Assembly: GCA_019973155.2 (NCBI GenBank)
Contig: BPQB01000031.1
Span: forward strand, 186,001-250,000
Length of the DNA stretch: 64,000 bases
Direction: 5' to 3'
Origin: Phanerochaete sordida
Taxonomy: Eukaryota > Basidiomycota > Agaricomycetes > Polyporales > Phanerochaetaceae
Below are positions 36,783 to 47,615 of this stretch, one piece after another. A model generated the notes under the pieces. The model saw only the letters and a list, made by a program, of their open reading frames with translations. It did no database searches and had not been told where the DNA came from. The translations under genes and the position numbers were made by a program. The stretch's first letter is position 1; each line of letters opens with the position of its first letter.

Positions 36783-37332
36783 ATGCAGCTCCTTGCTCTC
36801 GCCGCGTCGGCCCTCGCCTTCGCCAGCGCCGTCGTAGCCCAGCCCGAGGCCGTGCGTTTCGGTGTGGTGAACGTTAGCCCGACAACCGTTAAGCTTTCGG
36901 AGGTAATTAGCTATGTCATCGACGTCTTGTATCGTTTGCTGACCAGTGCCCACCAGAACTTCACGATCCACTACAACTCGACGTTCGCAGACCTCGCGGG
37001 CCACAGCCCCATCTACCTCGATTTCCACATCCAGGGCATCAACGCCAATGGGTTCGTCCAGCCCGAGTACCTGATCGCCCGTACGACGTACCCGACGAAC
37101 GGCACGAAGAACGTCTGGCTCACTACTGCTGTGAGTATTTCTGTCTGACGAGCCGTCGCCAATCTTTGTTAACGTACCTTCGCAGGTCCCATACAATGAG
37201 CTGGTTGCGAACGCGAGCTACTTGGTCTGGGCGGACATCTGGTACAACCAGAGCTACGTCAAGCCGGGCTTCCTGGAGAGTGGCGGTACTTCGGCGGCCA
37301 TTAACCTTATTGACGATTCGGAGTCCTCTTGA
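36783..37332 (+). CDS. Small secreted protein, paralog 2
   Basis: Three exons (36783-36902, 36957-37130, 37186-37332) give 146 residues. The signal peptide is an Ala/Leu-rich core ending VVAQ. The mature part repeats the paralog pattern: RFGVVNVSPTTVKLSE, NFTIHYNST, IQGINANGFVQPEYLI, TTYPTNGTKNVWLTTA, then LVWADIWYNQSYVKPGF. There are several N-glycosylation sequons (NFT, NST, NGT, NAS, NQS). As in paralog 1, no cysteines are present. Identical intron positions and a similar promoter show common origin. The MDR gene copy A lies between the two. Location is extracellular; function is unknown. Confidence 0.85.
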
Positions 37333-37742
37333 GACAGAGTCTTCGGGATCGGTCTTCACCGGACTTAGGTACACATAGGACTATGCCGAGGATAATGCTT
37401 GGAATAATCGTAGCTTTCGGACAATGTCACTGGATAGCGTATTCTTGATGCGAACACCGTTTGAGTGTGCGGGGTTCTTGAAACTCAGGGACGAGCTTCG
37501 TGGCGTTGATCTGGTTGGCGCTTGGCTTCTGAGAAAGATGAATCAGAACATGCGACGCGGAAGAGCGCTGCTGACCTTGAAGAACGGCTTGAGCTTATTC
37601 AACGGCACAGTGAGCCCCAAGGACTATGACTGTCACATGGCAATCGGATTCAAACGCACGGTTGCGCCTTGCAGGGAGGAGGAGAGCACCGAAGTCACGC
37701 TTGGCCGAACGCGAGCTCTAGTAAAATTAATATTGGTACGAA
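37333..37742. other. Convergent spacer, secreted protein 2 / DSC1-like
   Basis: A 410-bp region between two converging genes. No other signal is recognised. Confidence 0.5.
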
Positions 37743-40700
37743 TTACAACGGCGGTAGCGGTCGTCTACACTGCGGACAGATATTCTGGGTAACGTTTCAG
37801 TCGAGAGCAGCGCGACAAGGATGATGAGACGTACCTTAATCGCAAGCCACTACAAACCGAGAGAGACCGATCAGTCACGACTTGAAGGGATACAGTGCGA
37901 GACTCACCCTTTCGAGACACGCAGTATGCTGTAGGGAAAACTCGTCAATACCATATCCGAGGCATCGAAGACGGACACCAGTACTCACAAACAAATGATG
38001 GCATGGAGCGAGACTGTAGCTCTTTCTCGCGCCTTGCGCAAGCAGGCTTCCGGTCCTCCGCGAGAGGCTGTGCCCTTCGCTCTTCTCGTCGAGGTGCTGG
38101 CGCAAGACCGGGTCGACGACGATCGCGTCCATGCAGATTGCGCAGTCTCCGAGCGACTGCTCTGGCGCCTCCGGGTCGGGCAGGGGCATGGGCGGATGGT
38201 AATCGTATGTCTCGATACTCACCACCTGTTTAGAGCGCGAGATCAGCATCGTTACTGCATGAACAGAGATATCAGAGATATGCACGAACCCCACGGGGTA
38301 AGAAGAACGTCGGGCCGAAGTGGGCTTGCATTAGGATGAGGCAGACCTGTGCGACCATGAACAGCGCGATGCCATACACCCACGCTAGGACAGCATATCA
38401 GCGCCAGTCACAGCCATATCGTGCAAAACGTACGCCTAGTCTCAATATCAAGTACGTTCTTAGGGCAACCCAAGAAATCTGGGAAGTGTGAGCCAAAGTG
38501 GGCATGGACGAAGTATTTGACACTCACAAAGCAGGTAGTAGAGACGGCAGACGGTGACTCCGATGAGATATTCGGCTGCTAGACCACTCGCTCGTCCTCT
38601 GCGGATCGTCCGGTATATCTGCACCAACCACATCGAGCCGTACAGCGCCCCGATGAAGAGAAGTGGTACGGATAGCGCGATCACCAGGCGGAATACGACC
38701 AACAGGAAGAACGAGATGATGAACCCTGAAAAGTGAAGGGTCAGCAAGGACTCGTTGGAATCAATTCAGGCGACATACACATCCTGGCTGACGGATCGCT
38801 TCGTATATGGTCGTACAAGTAACGCAGCAAGCTAGGCCTGGGAGGCGTAGTGGTGATTGTGGGCACTGGAGGCTGAGCATTTGGCGCAGGAGCATTGTTC
38901 TCGCCAGTCGCAGGCGCTGATTCAGGCTGAGTGTTCGGAGCGGTTGGCTCAGGCGCAGGCGCAGGTGCCGGCTGGGCGGGAGGCCTAGTCGCTGGTCGTA
39001 CATCTTCAGGAGCTTGGATTTGGCCGATGATTATGGCAAATTGCTATTACATGCGTAAGTCAAGAGTATGGGGAAAGGGTAAGATAACTTACTGCTTCTT
39101 GGACGAACAAGATACACGCCAAGCCAGCAGGCGCTAGGACGGCGATCGAGGTCCTGCCCTCCGCGAGAATAGCGAGGGTGACATGCTGCGAACATCTCAG
39201 CGTACTGGTCCAATTGGCGGTGTATAGACTTACCCCGACAAAGGAGACAGCGTCGATGAGAGTCTGGATGATAAATGGATATCGTGAGACACGAGAAAGA
39301 CCGGCAGCTGATCGGCTCCTAGTGACTTGTCGTGCGTGAAGGGCGAGAAGGAGCAGATTCATGAGAGTCGCAATGCCAGCATCTGGGTCAACAGTCAGCA
39401 TAAGGTTCGTTGTCAAAGGGGCGCTCCATCTTACAGGACGTGATCTTTCTGAACAAAGTCTGAGACCTGTAGTCCGGTCAGTGTAGTCCCTTCGCAGAGA
39501 GTGCGCTGAATGGCTGACTTCATGCCTGATATGTCTGGGAGTTCGTAGAGTATCCCACAATTCTGGCTAACGAGGACGCCTTGCAGCTTCATATCTGGCG
39601 CATGTATCGTAGAGATACCCGTGGGTTCTTGTATCTCGTCCTCGACCTCCTTCAGCAAAGCCAGAGGAACATCGCTCCGAAGGATTTGGCCTAAAAATTG
39701 GAAGGAACATCCAACCTTTGGCCCATCGTCTGAGTACATGGTGAGGTCAACTTCCAGGAATACATCCAGCTTTACTCACCTTCAGAGGGATCTCCTATCG
39801 TACCAGCCTCTACACGCGCCTTCATACTCTCCGTTCTCGCGATGAGCTCGGCCTCGACTATATGCGCCGTCTCGTTCATAAATGCGGGAGGAACCAGCAT
39901 TGGGAGGTTACGGATGTCCACTCCACGCCTATGGTACTTTCATGAGAGCGCGCCCAAACTAGTAATCCAGGAAACCCGCACCTACCTGAGCGGCTCGGCG
40001 AACGCATATATGGTGCCGTTCGATACGAAATGTACACCACCGATCTCGAGCCTCAGCTCTTCCGAACCTTCTGGGTCCGAGAAGTCGATCTTGCCCTGGC
40101 CAGAACTATCGTCAGGCATCCAGCGCGGTCGTGTGCCCAAATGAGCTACTCACGTGTATCATCGCAATATCCTTCGACAGGTTTCTATGCTCTCCCTCAT
40201 CCCACATGAACTTGTCCCCAATGCTGATCTGCACCTTGTCCGAGCGGGTCCAGTTCCATGAGCCGACCCTGCTGGCGAACTCCGTCGCGTTCGTCAGGTT
40301 CGCGCGCGAAACGAGGTCGTCGGAAAACGTATGCCATGGCGGCAGCGGCGAAGATTCGTTGCTCTGCAGGTTCGTAAGGTTGTGGAAGCGGACGTCACCG
40401 CGCCAGAAGCCAGTGAGGTTGGTGTAGTACGCCGCGGACTGCGGGTCGACCTGGCTACCGAATGTCATGAGGCTGTCCACGAGAGGCATGACAGCTGCAT
40501 CTTGCACTGGCTAGCACGCATCATCAACATTTCGATGTCACTGGCACAAGACCCGGCGAGAGGTACTGACGAGTGTGAAGTTCTCCGGCGCCGTGCCGTT
40601 CAGCCACGCCGAGTAGTTCGCGATCTGGTGGTCTATGCCATCCAGGAGATCAAGTAGATGTGTACGCTGGGACACCTCCTCCCCGCCATTGTTCGTGATC

Positions 40701-40819
40701 ATGAACAGCACGAAGGAGATGAAGAGGAACGATGGGAGCACGCTCCGTTGCCGGCGTGGCATTGGCTCCTCCCGTACGTCGCCCCGCTCGGTGTCGGCGG
40801 GTTCGGGCGTGCCAGACAT
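37743..40819 (-). CDS. DSC1: Dsc1/Tul1-type multi-pass membrane RING E3 ubiquitin ligase
   Basis: Exon 1 (40571-40819) encodes a basic N-terminus and a first membrane helix (VLPSFLFISFVLFMI). Exon 2 (40154-40510) and exon 3 (39986-40095) form the lumenal part with FGSQVDPQSAAYYTNLTGFW, IGDKFMWDEGEH and IGGVHFVSNGTIYAFAEPL, and many N-glycosylation sites. This is the Tul1/Dsc1 ectodomain. Then come SQNCGILYE, a Pro-rich linker and several membrane segments (about 38400-39420). The C-terminal RING reads LGDCAICMDAI, SLAPCHHLF, HTACLER, WLAIK, NICPQCRRPLPPL. The last four pieces come from separate exons: one ending at 37989, then 37908-37928, 37835-37849 and 37743-37784. In fungi this ligase heads the Golgi Dsc complex that ubiquitinates membrane proteins and, in some species, activates SREBP. 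Middle exon borders are approximate. Confidence 0.88.
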
Positions 40820-41059
40820 GGCTCAAATAGATATTATAATTAGTGAATAGTGTCGGGGTGAATGAGAGACAGGTGTGGGCGAATGCGGGGAAATAGCGAG
40901 GTGACGGAAGCGGAGAGGAGTGTGCAGCAGCAGAGCGCTCATCCCGACGGCAAGCAGTGTGGCGGGCGTGTACTTCCTGAGAGGTGATTCTGAGTCCCGA
41001 CGTTGGGCACCCGTAATAAATACGACAAAAGATTACACCATTCGTAATGTACATGCGGC

Positions 41060-41978
41060 CTAGTGCACACCGTTGGCCTTGCTCTCCAATTGCCTCCTGT
41101 ACTGTTGAATCATTTCCACACTAATCATCTTGATACCCCAGCGGTCAGCGAATGCCCTGCAATCGTCCCTGCGCATCATGGTGCCCTGCTCGTCTTCGTT
41201 CACAAGCTCGCAAAGTACGCCAGCGCGTGGAAGCCCAGTGAGACCGCAGAGGTCGACACCTGACTCCGTGTGCCCCGGGCGCGTAAGTACGCCTCCGGGA
41301 CGGGCACGGAGAGGTACCATATGCCCGGGGCGGGAGAGAGACGACGGCTTCGTGTGTGAGGAGGCCAGTGCACGGGCTGTCAAGGCACGGTCGTGCGCAG
41401 AGATACCTGTGGTCGTTCCTGGGCCAGAGGTCAGTATACGCGCCTCCCGCGGTAACGCAGACTCGGCGGGACGCACCGTGCTTGTAGTCCACTGTGACGG
41501 TGTACGCTGTCCGGTGCGGGTCTTCGTTTTGGTTCACCATCATAGGAATCTCGAGCTCCTCCAGCCGTTCAGAGGGAAGCGAGATGCAGATGTAGCCACT
41601 GCGAAGCGAGTCAGGAATCTGCCTGCCCCTGTGAGTGGAAGAAGCGCACCTCGTATGGCGAATCATCCAGGCCATCTTCTCTGTCGAGACCTCGCTCCCA
41701 GCAATGATCAGGTCTCCTTCGTTTTCACGCCCCTCGTCGTCCATCACCACCAGGAATTCGCCCCGGCCAAATGCCGCGAGCGCATCCTCCATATCGTCGA
41801 ACGCAAACTCTGCGCGTGCAGGTGCATTATCGACTCGCTGTGGGCGGGCAGTATTCTTTGGCGAGGGAGGAGACGGAGGCGTATCCAAAGTCTCCTGAAG
41901 AGTGGTACGAGCGTGCTGTTTGAGAGGGGGAGTAGACATGGCCGCAGGGAGAGTTGGAGAGACTGCGACAGGAGCCAT
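41060..41978 (-). CDS. RIB3: 3,4-dihydroxy-2-butanone 4-phosphate synthase
   Basis: Three exons in transcript order: 41650-41978, 41477-41598, 41060-41418. The sum is 810 nt, 269 residues. The enzyme makes 3,4-dihydroxy-2-butanone 4-phosphate from ribulose 5-phosphate for riboflavin synthesis. The acidic metal-binding loop [13 protein letters not shown] has its first Asp at residue 80. [31 protein letters not shown] and [11 protein letters not shown] follow, and [12 protein letters not shown] is the substrate loop near the C-terminus. It is a stand-alone RIB3, not fused to GTP cyclohydrolase II. About 55 residues precede the catalytic domain (Pro/Ser/Thr-rich), longer than in yeast. A second Met at residue 14 could be an alternative start. 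It is tandem to DSC1 across 240 bp. Confidence 0.95.
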
Positions 41979-43532
41979 TTCGGGCGGTTGGTGTCTCGGG
42001 TTAGTTTGACCTCTTCAACAATGTCGACCGACGGCAGAATATAAAGCACAGTCCTGGGCGGGACTGGTGACAAAGGGGGAGGGGAAGGACATCGTTGAAT
42101 TACGAGACATGAGTATTTGAGTAAGCCCAGGGAGCTAAACACGCGCTCTGTAAGGGGTTACAGCGCGGCAAGTCTGGTGTACCGTCCGGTGGTGTCGGCC
42201 CAAACGTGTGCTCGAGAATGCTAACCCGCGCGACGTCGTCGGAGAGGTACGAAAGGTCAATCCACTCCCACATCGGTCGTACCCCGGGCAATGCAGGCGT
42301 TCATGTTCTCGAGACGGATCGCTCGGATGCACGACCGCTGCGAACTTGCGAAGGAGCGCGGGCTTGAAGACATGTGGTATACATAGCTTGCGCTACGGAC
42401 TACTGCTACGACTACTCGAGGTCATATAGCTCAAGAACATCCCCAACTGGCTGACGGACGAGGTGTGCAAGGCAAGACGGGGAGAGGAGTCCGTCTTCTG
42501 ACTTCCAGGTGCCTGGCCTCCGGCATCGACTGTATTACGTCCCGTCAGGGTCGCCCGGAAGTGTAGGTATGACTTCATGAAGAGCGAGTTCTCGGAACGG
42601 CAGAGCGACGGAGATGGTACCCGAGTCTTGCAAGCATACCTATCTATACCTCCTTCGCTTGCCCTCCGCGTACATTCTCAAGTAGGAAGACGATGACCGA
42701 TAGCACGGAACGTCCGCCCTCCACGACCCAGTGAAGGGCTGGCGGCAGTCATCGTTCTTGACCAGGTGAGGTGCACGCACACACAAGGCGCACGGAGAGG
42801 CGAGCGTCGTTCCTTCGTCCCACACCTCGCTGAGACCGTGATTGGCACTGGAAGACAGACGTGGGAGGGCAAGGGGTTCAGCTGAGGGGCGTTACTGCCC
42901 TAGAGTCGCCGCTGCAGCTAGGAGACACAGGACTATCACGTCGAAACCTGAACTAAGCGTGGGTTAGAAGAGCATGAAGAATAACAGTCTTCACAAAGCC
43001 TCAAGAGCACTTACCCAGCGAATGATGCACTGCTTCGATGCCCAACACTTTTGAGCATCCGTACTGAGATAACAATCCCTGGGACGTCCGTGTAGGCCAC
43101 GTTTGGACTTCGTCCATCCAGTACCGAAAGGCCGAAGGGACTCGTCCTAGTTTCCCCGCTGTGTACCGGGCTGATAGGTGGTACCATTTATTTCAGCGAT
43201 GAAACTGAAGGCCCACGCCGCGATGGCCGTCGTTGAGCAGTGGGGATTCCAGCCCGGTTGTGAGAGCTTGTAGACCATAGCATCGCGGAGGGAGAGGATG
43301 AAGGCGCGCAGAGCGAGTCGATAATGAGGTCAGCGGGGAGATAGCGGCGCTCTGTGTTCCGGGAAGCGTCGGCAAGCTCCGGAGCGCCCTGCCGGCGAAC
43401 GTTCGCTTCAAAAACTTGGGTTGCTCGCTCGCTCTCCCAACTTCCTCCACCACCTCCACCACTCGTCGCTGGACTGGGCATCCAGGCGTACCTAGACTCT
43501 ACATTACCGCCGTATCCGTTTAGATAATACAA
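41979..43532. other. Divergent intergenic region RIB3 / MIR1 with possible gene relic
   Basis: No intact gene. On the minus strand three short, disconnected protein-like pieces occur (about 42105-42290, 42395-42600, 42660-42880), separated by stops and lacking consistent splice sites. This suggests a decayed gene of unknown family. The last few hundred bases are the promoter of MIR1. Confidence 0.4.
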
Positions 43533-44701
43533 ATGGCTCACCTTGCACCCTCCGGAAAGTGGGACGCCAGGTAGGTCATCAGCGACGACGCGTACCTCGG
43601 TACAGACACTGAAAATCGGCACAGGTTCCTTGGCCCCGTCCCCCACGACACCTCTTACTACGCAAAATGTATGCTCGGCGGTGCCCTTGCGTGCGGTGTC
43701 ACCCACGCCGGTATCACTCCTCTCGATGTCACAAAATGTAACATGCAGGTATGCCCGTTCGCGCGTCCTATGACGTGTCGCGTTTTCTCACTCTTTCTCT
43801 CTGTCTAGGTCAACCCTACCAAGTACAAGGGCACCATCTCGGGCTTGAAGCTCATTGCTGCTGAGGAGGGTTCCACCGGTCTCTGGAAGGGCTTCGGCCC
43901 CACCTTCATCGGCTACTCCCTGCAGGGCATGTTCAAGTACGGTCTCTACGAGCTTTTCAAGGACACCTACATGAACCTTGCTGGTGAGGAGGCGTCAGAA
44001 AAGTACAAGGGTGCTATCTGGCTCGCGGGCTCTGCCTCTGCCGAGTTCTTCGCCGACATCGCCCTCTGCCCCCTGGAGATGACCAAGGTCAAGATCCAGA
44101 CCAGCCCCGCTGGTACCTTCCCCGTCCCTATGGGTGCTGCCTTCGCCGCGATGCGCGCGAACGCCGCTGAGACCCGCTTCCCCTTCGGCTCTCTCGTCCC
44201 CCTCTGGTCACGCCAGGTAAGTCACGCGTTTCACCGACATTACCGCACGGGCACTAAATTCGCACGCGCAGATCCCGTACACCATGGCCAAGTTCTTCTT
44301 CTTCGAGTACATCGTCAACCTGTTCTACACCCACGTCTTCACCCAGCCCAAGAACACGTACAGCAAGACCACTCAGCTCGGTGTCACCTTCGCGTCCGGT
44401 TACCTCGCTGGTGTCGTCTGCGCTGTCGTCTCGCACCCGGCCGACTCAATCGTCTCGCAGATGGGCAAGGCGGCGAACCGCGGCAAGGGCTTCGGCCAGA
44501 TTGCTTCGGAAGTTGGTATCGCCAACCTCGCCACCAAGGGTCTCAGCACTCGTGTCATCATGATCGGTACTCTCACTGGTACGTATCTTGTCCCTTCCGA
44601 TGACTTCACAAAGGGATTGACGCGTTCTTGCAGGCTTCCAGTGGTGGATCTACGACACCTTCAAGACCGCCATGGGCATGGGCACCACCGGTGGCAAGTA
44701 A
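43533..44701 (+). CDS. MIR1: Mitochondrial phosphate carrier
   Basis: Five exons: 43533-43570, 43625-43748, 43809-44216, 44272-44578, 44634-44701. The sum is 945 nt, 314 residues. The three mitochondrial-carrier repeats show their signatures at [20 protein letters not shown] and the less canonical PADSIVSQM. Family-specific text includes [78 protein letters not shown] and QWWIYDTFK. The protein imports phosphate with protons across the inner mitochondrial membrane for ATP synthesis. Codons end almost always in C or G, in line with strong expression. Antisense frames over 43188-43706 and 44254-44436 are shadows. The N-terminus is short, so import probably uses internal signals. Confidence 0.95.
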
Positions 44702-47615
44702 ACGTATCGAAAGAGGCTGCTGATTTAGTGTTACGTCGTTTGTATCGTTGTCGCTCTCGTCTTCAGTACCCATCCGTTCTATGTAATAGACTCTACGCGG
44801 ACATACCCTCAGCCCCACTCTTGTGACTGGTCGAGTGCTCTGTTGGTGGAAGGCGCCCTGAAGCCTGGGTGCCGTGTCTCCCGCGAGTCGTCAGGCAGCT
44901 CCAAGATAGCGGACGCGTCCAGCCCGCATGCGACGCTGCCGACTGAGTGGAGAGGAATAGCCGCATCTTGAGTTGCAATTGGCCGTAGGACGGTCTGTGT
45001 TTTTGGGTGGAAATGTTGGGTGGTAGATAGGCGGTAGCTGGACGGAGGAGTAGAAGGTAGCGCGGCAACAACAGGGCTTTACGCGGCCCTGCAGAATGGC
45101 TTGTGTCGATGCGAAATAGAGCAGAGCGGCCGCGTTCTGCCGTAGGAGCGTCATTGCCGTGTTGTCGTCCGTGGCAAAGCTTTCTCGTGCCGTAGGCAAA
45201 GAGTGGCATACGAGGGGTGAAAGCAGGAAGGGCGGCTGACGCACTGGCGGGGCCCGTAGCGAATAGTCCAGGAACGTAGGGCGTGGCGCTGAGTGGCGGC
45301 TGAGACCAGCCAGAGACTCCAGAAGGGTTTTCACGCAAGAAAGGACTTGGCATGGCGAGGCGATCCACCGTGACGACGTGCAGGTACAGTGCAAGATAGA
45401 CCCTACGCGTAAATGAGGAGTCGGATGTCCTCTGTGAGTGGCGTTGTCGTTATCTGCACCACGCTTGAAGGCCCTGAACTCCAGCCAAGGACGTGAAAGC
45501 TCACCACTCGATGTCATTCTAGACCGTGGCGACCGCAGAGTGGCACTGGCGGCGTCCGCCACCGCTGTGTGCCTGGATAAATTAATTGATGCGCCAGGCC
45601 TCGCCCTTGCCGATTGGCGGGACCAGAGACCTGGGGCGGCGCACCGACGGTGCGCGGTACAGGCTGATCGTCGAGAACAGTTGAGACCGCGGACGTCTCA
45701 ACGTACTCCCGAGACCTCGACGCGGGGCCCCGCGTTCGTACAGGTCCTATCAGACGGGTCTCAGCCTTTCAGGAGATTGCAGGTGTATCCATTGGGAAGA
45801 ATCCTCATTTTTCCAGCCTAAAAATCGTCAGTAATGTATCCAAGTCTGTCTCACCATGAGGACATGATGCCGACTTCTTCAAAGCGTTCTGCAAGTTGTC
45901 GGGAAAGCTGATGCATGCCGTTCAAACGAAAAAGGTGTAATGAGAGCAATTTATTCGCACAGAACGAACGAATAGCCAGTGCCAGTTGAGTTGACGGAAG
46001 AACAACGAATTCGACGAAAGAGTCTGAACTACGAAGAGAAATGTGACCGGTGCGACACGTGATCTAAGATAACGCTTGCGTCCGTCACGCCGGAGGCGGA
46101 GGCGACTTGGCGCATACACCCACCACCCTGCTGTCCTCGACAGACACAGCAAAAGCCGTATGTCGTTTGAATGGCGTATATATGCTGCTCACGCTAGAAC
46201 CTTCCAAGTCGACGCGTTTGTGTGCGAAAGCTTTGCCCGACGTGACCTAGGAGAAGGTCAACCCGGCACGGCCTTCGCTTACGCGTCGCGGCCGACGGTC
46301 CACAGCTGCACGCCGCGTCCTCGCGCTCCCGGCGTATCTCGTGTCTATCTATCGAATCTCTTAATAAGACAAGGATCTTCAAGCCCCGGTGCTGCCAGCC
46401 ACACCAGGTATCTCGCGAGATCGAGAACTCTACTCGTGCCTGCGGACATGTGCCTGACGTCCCAGCTCCTACGGCCGTCGGTTTAGCTCCGGAAACGATG
46501 TGCCCCTGGGTTATTTTCTCGAAAAATTGAGCTTCAACAGGCCCTTGGCATACGTCCACGTTTGTGCTTTGTGTCGGCAGAAACCGGCCAGCGGGACCAT
46601 CCTACTTAGGGAGCGGGCAGCGGGCAAAACTCAGCCAGCTGGCGCGATGTTCGGTAACCACAAGCTTCTCGAGCGTTGACGGAGAGCTGCTGGCTCAGCC
46701 AAGTCCCCCGCGAGTCGCGCCATCACCACGGTCTATCGCGGTCTCGCGGTCTCCGACTTTCCGGCCTCGACTACGGCGTCGCTTGATCATGGCAACTATT
46801 ACTCCAACACAGCAGGATCGATGATCGGGCCCTCGCCGGGTGCAGCTGGAAACTTGGAGCACTGAGGGGTGGCAGTGGCGGGACAATACCAGGTCAAGCG
46901 TACGTACCACGTCTATCCTCTGTGGGTCCAACTGCCAACCCTGATCTGCCTCCTTTTACATCCGTTGTGTGCTTTGTATCGGAAGCTTATCCCCAGATCT
47001 TCAGAGGTATTAAGAACCCGCAGCTCGGCGCATCACGAAGTATCAAGACATACGACGACGAAAATCAGAAGGTCTCCAGGAACGTGCCGACCGCTGCGTC
47101 TGGGGCTATCCTGGGCTATCGATGGATACGGCAAAATGTATGTTCCAGTTTCCTCAGCTCGAATAATTGCCCTCGACGTGGCACAGGACGCCGCATCGCG
47201 TGGTCCAAGGCATCCGAGGGCCGACGCAGGCACCGCCTGACGAGTGAGCAAATGAGGTACCTGGTCTAACCTTGTCCTTTGTCAGTAAAATATTAATTGA
47301 CAGCGTTGTTAGGCATTTCACATCTTGCGCTAAAGGCCGTGCAAGAAGCAGCGACCTCCGCTCAACCGATGGTTTGTCGGTTAGTATGCCGGAGGTCTGG
47401 GATCTCCGTGAAAGACAAATCTTTCGGCTGAATTATCAAAATGGAGGGGAAAGTGACCGCTTTGTCTAACGTGATAAGTGGCTGTGTGGGGCTCGAAGTC
47501 GTACCAAAGTGCCAGCTCATCGGGCATATAAGTACGCGACCTTCCCTTGGTTCCCCTCGTCGAACCTGACCTTCCCCCCACTTGCTGTAACCCACTACCC
47601 TCGACCGCAACCAAG
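44702..47615. other. Intergenic stretch, no supported gene
   Basis: About 2.9 kb. GC-rich frames at 44793-45562 (minus) and 45438-45821 (plus) have no motif. The last 300 bases form the promoter of the repeat-protein gene. Confidence 0.5.
47527..47532 (+). promoter_or_regulatory. TATA box of repeat-protein gene
   Basis: TATAAG within GGGCATATAAGTAC, about 85 bp upstream of the ATG at 47616 and followed by a CT-rich leader. Confidence 0.5.

Noticed and set aside
43188..43706. Minus-strand frame of 172 codons
   Set aside because: Covers the promoter and first exons of MIR1 and shows no motif.
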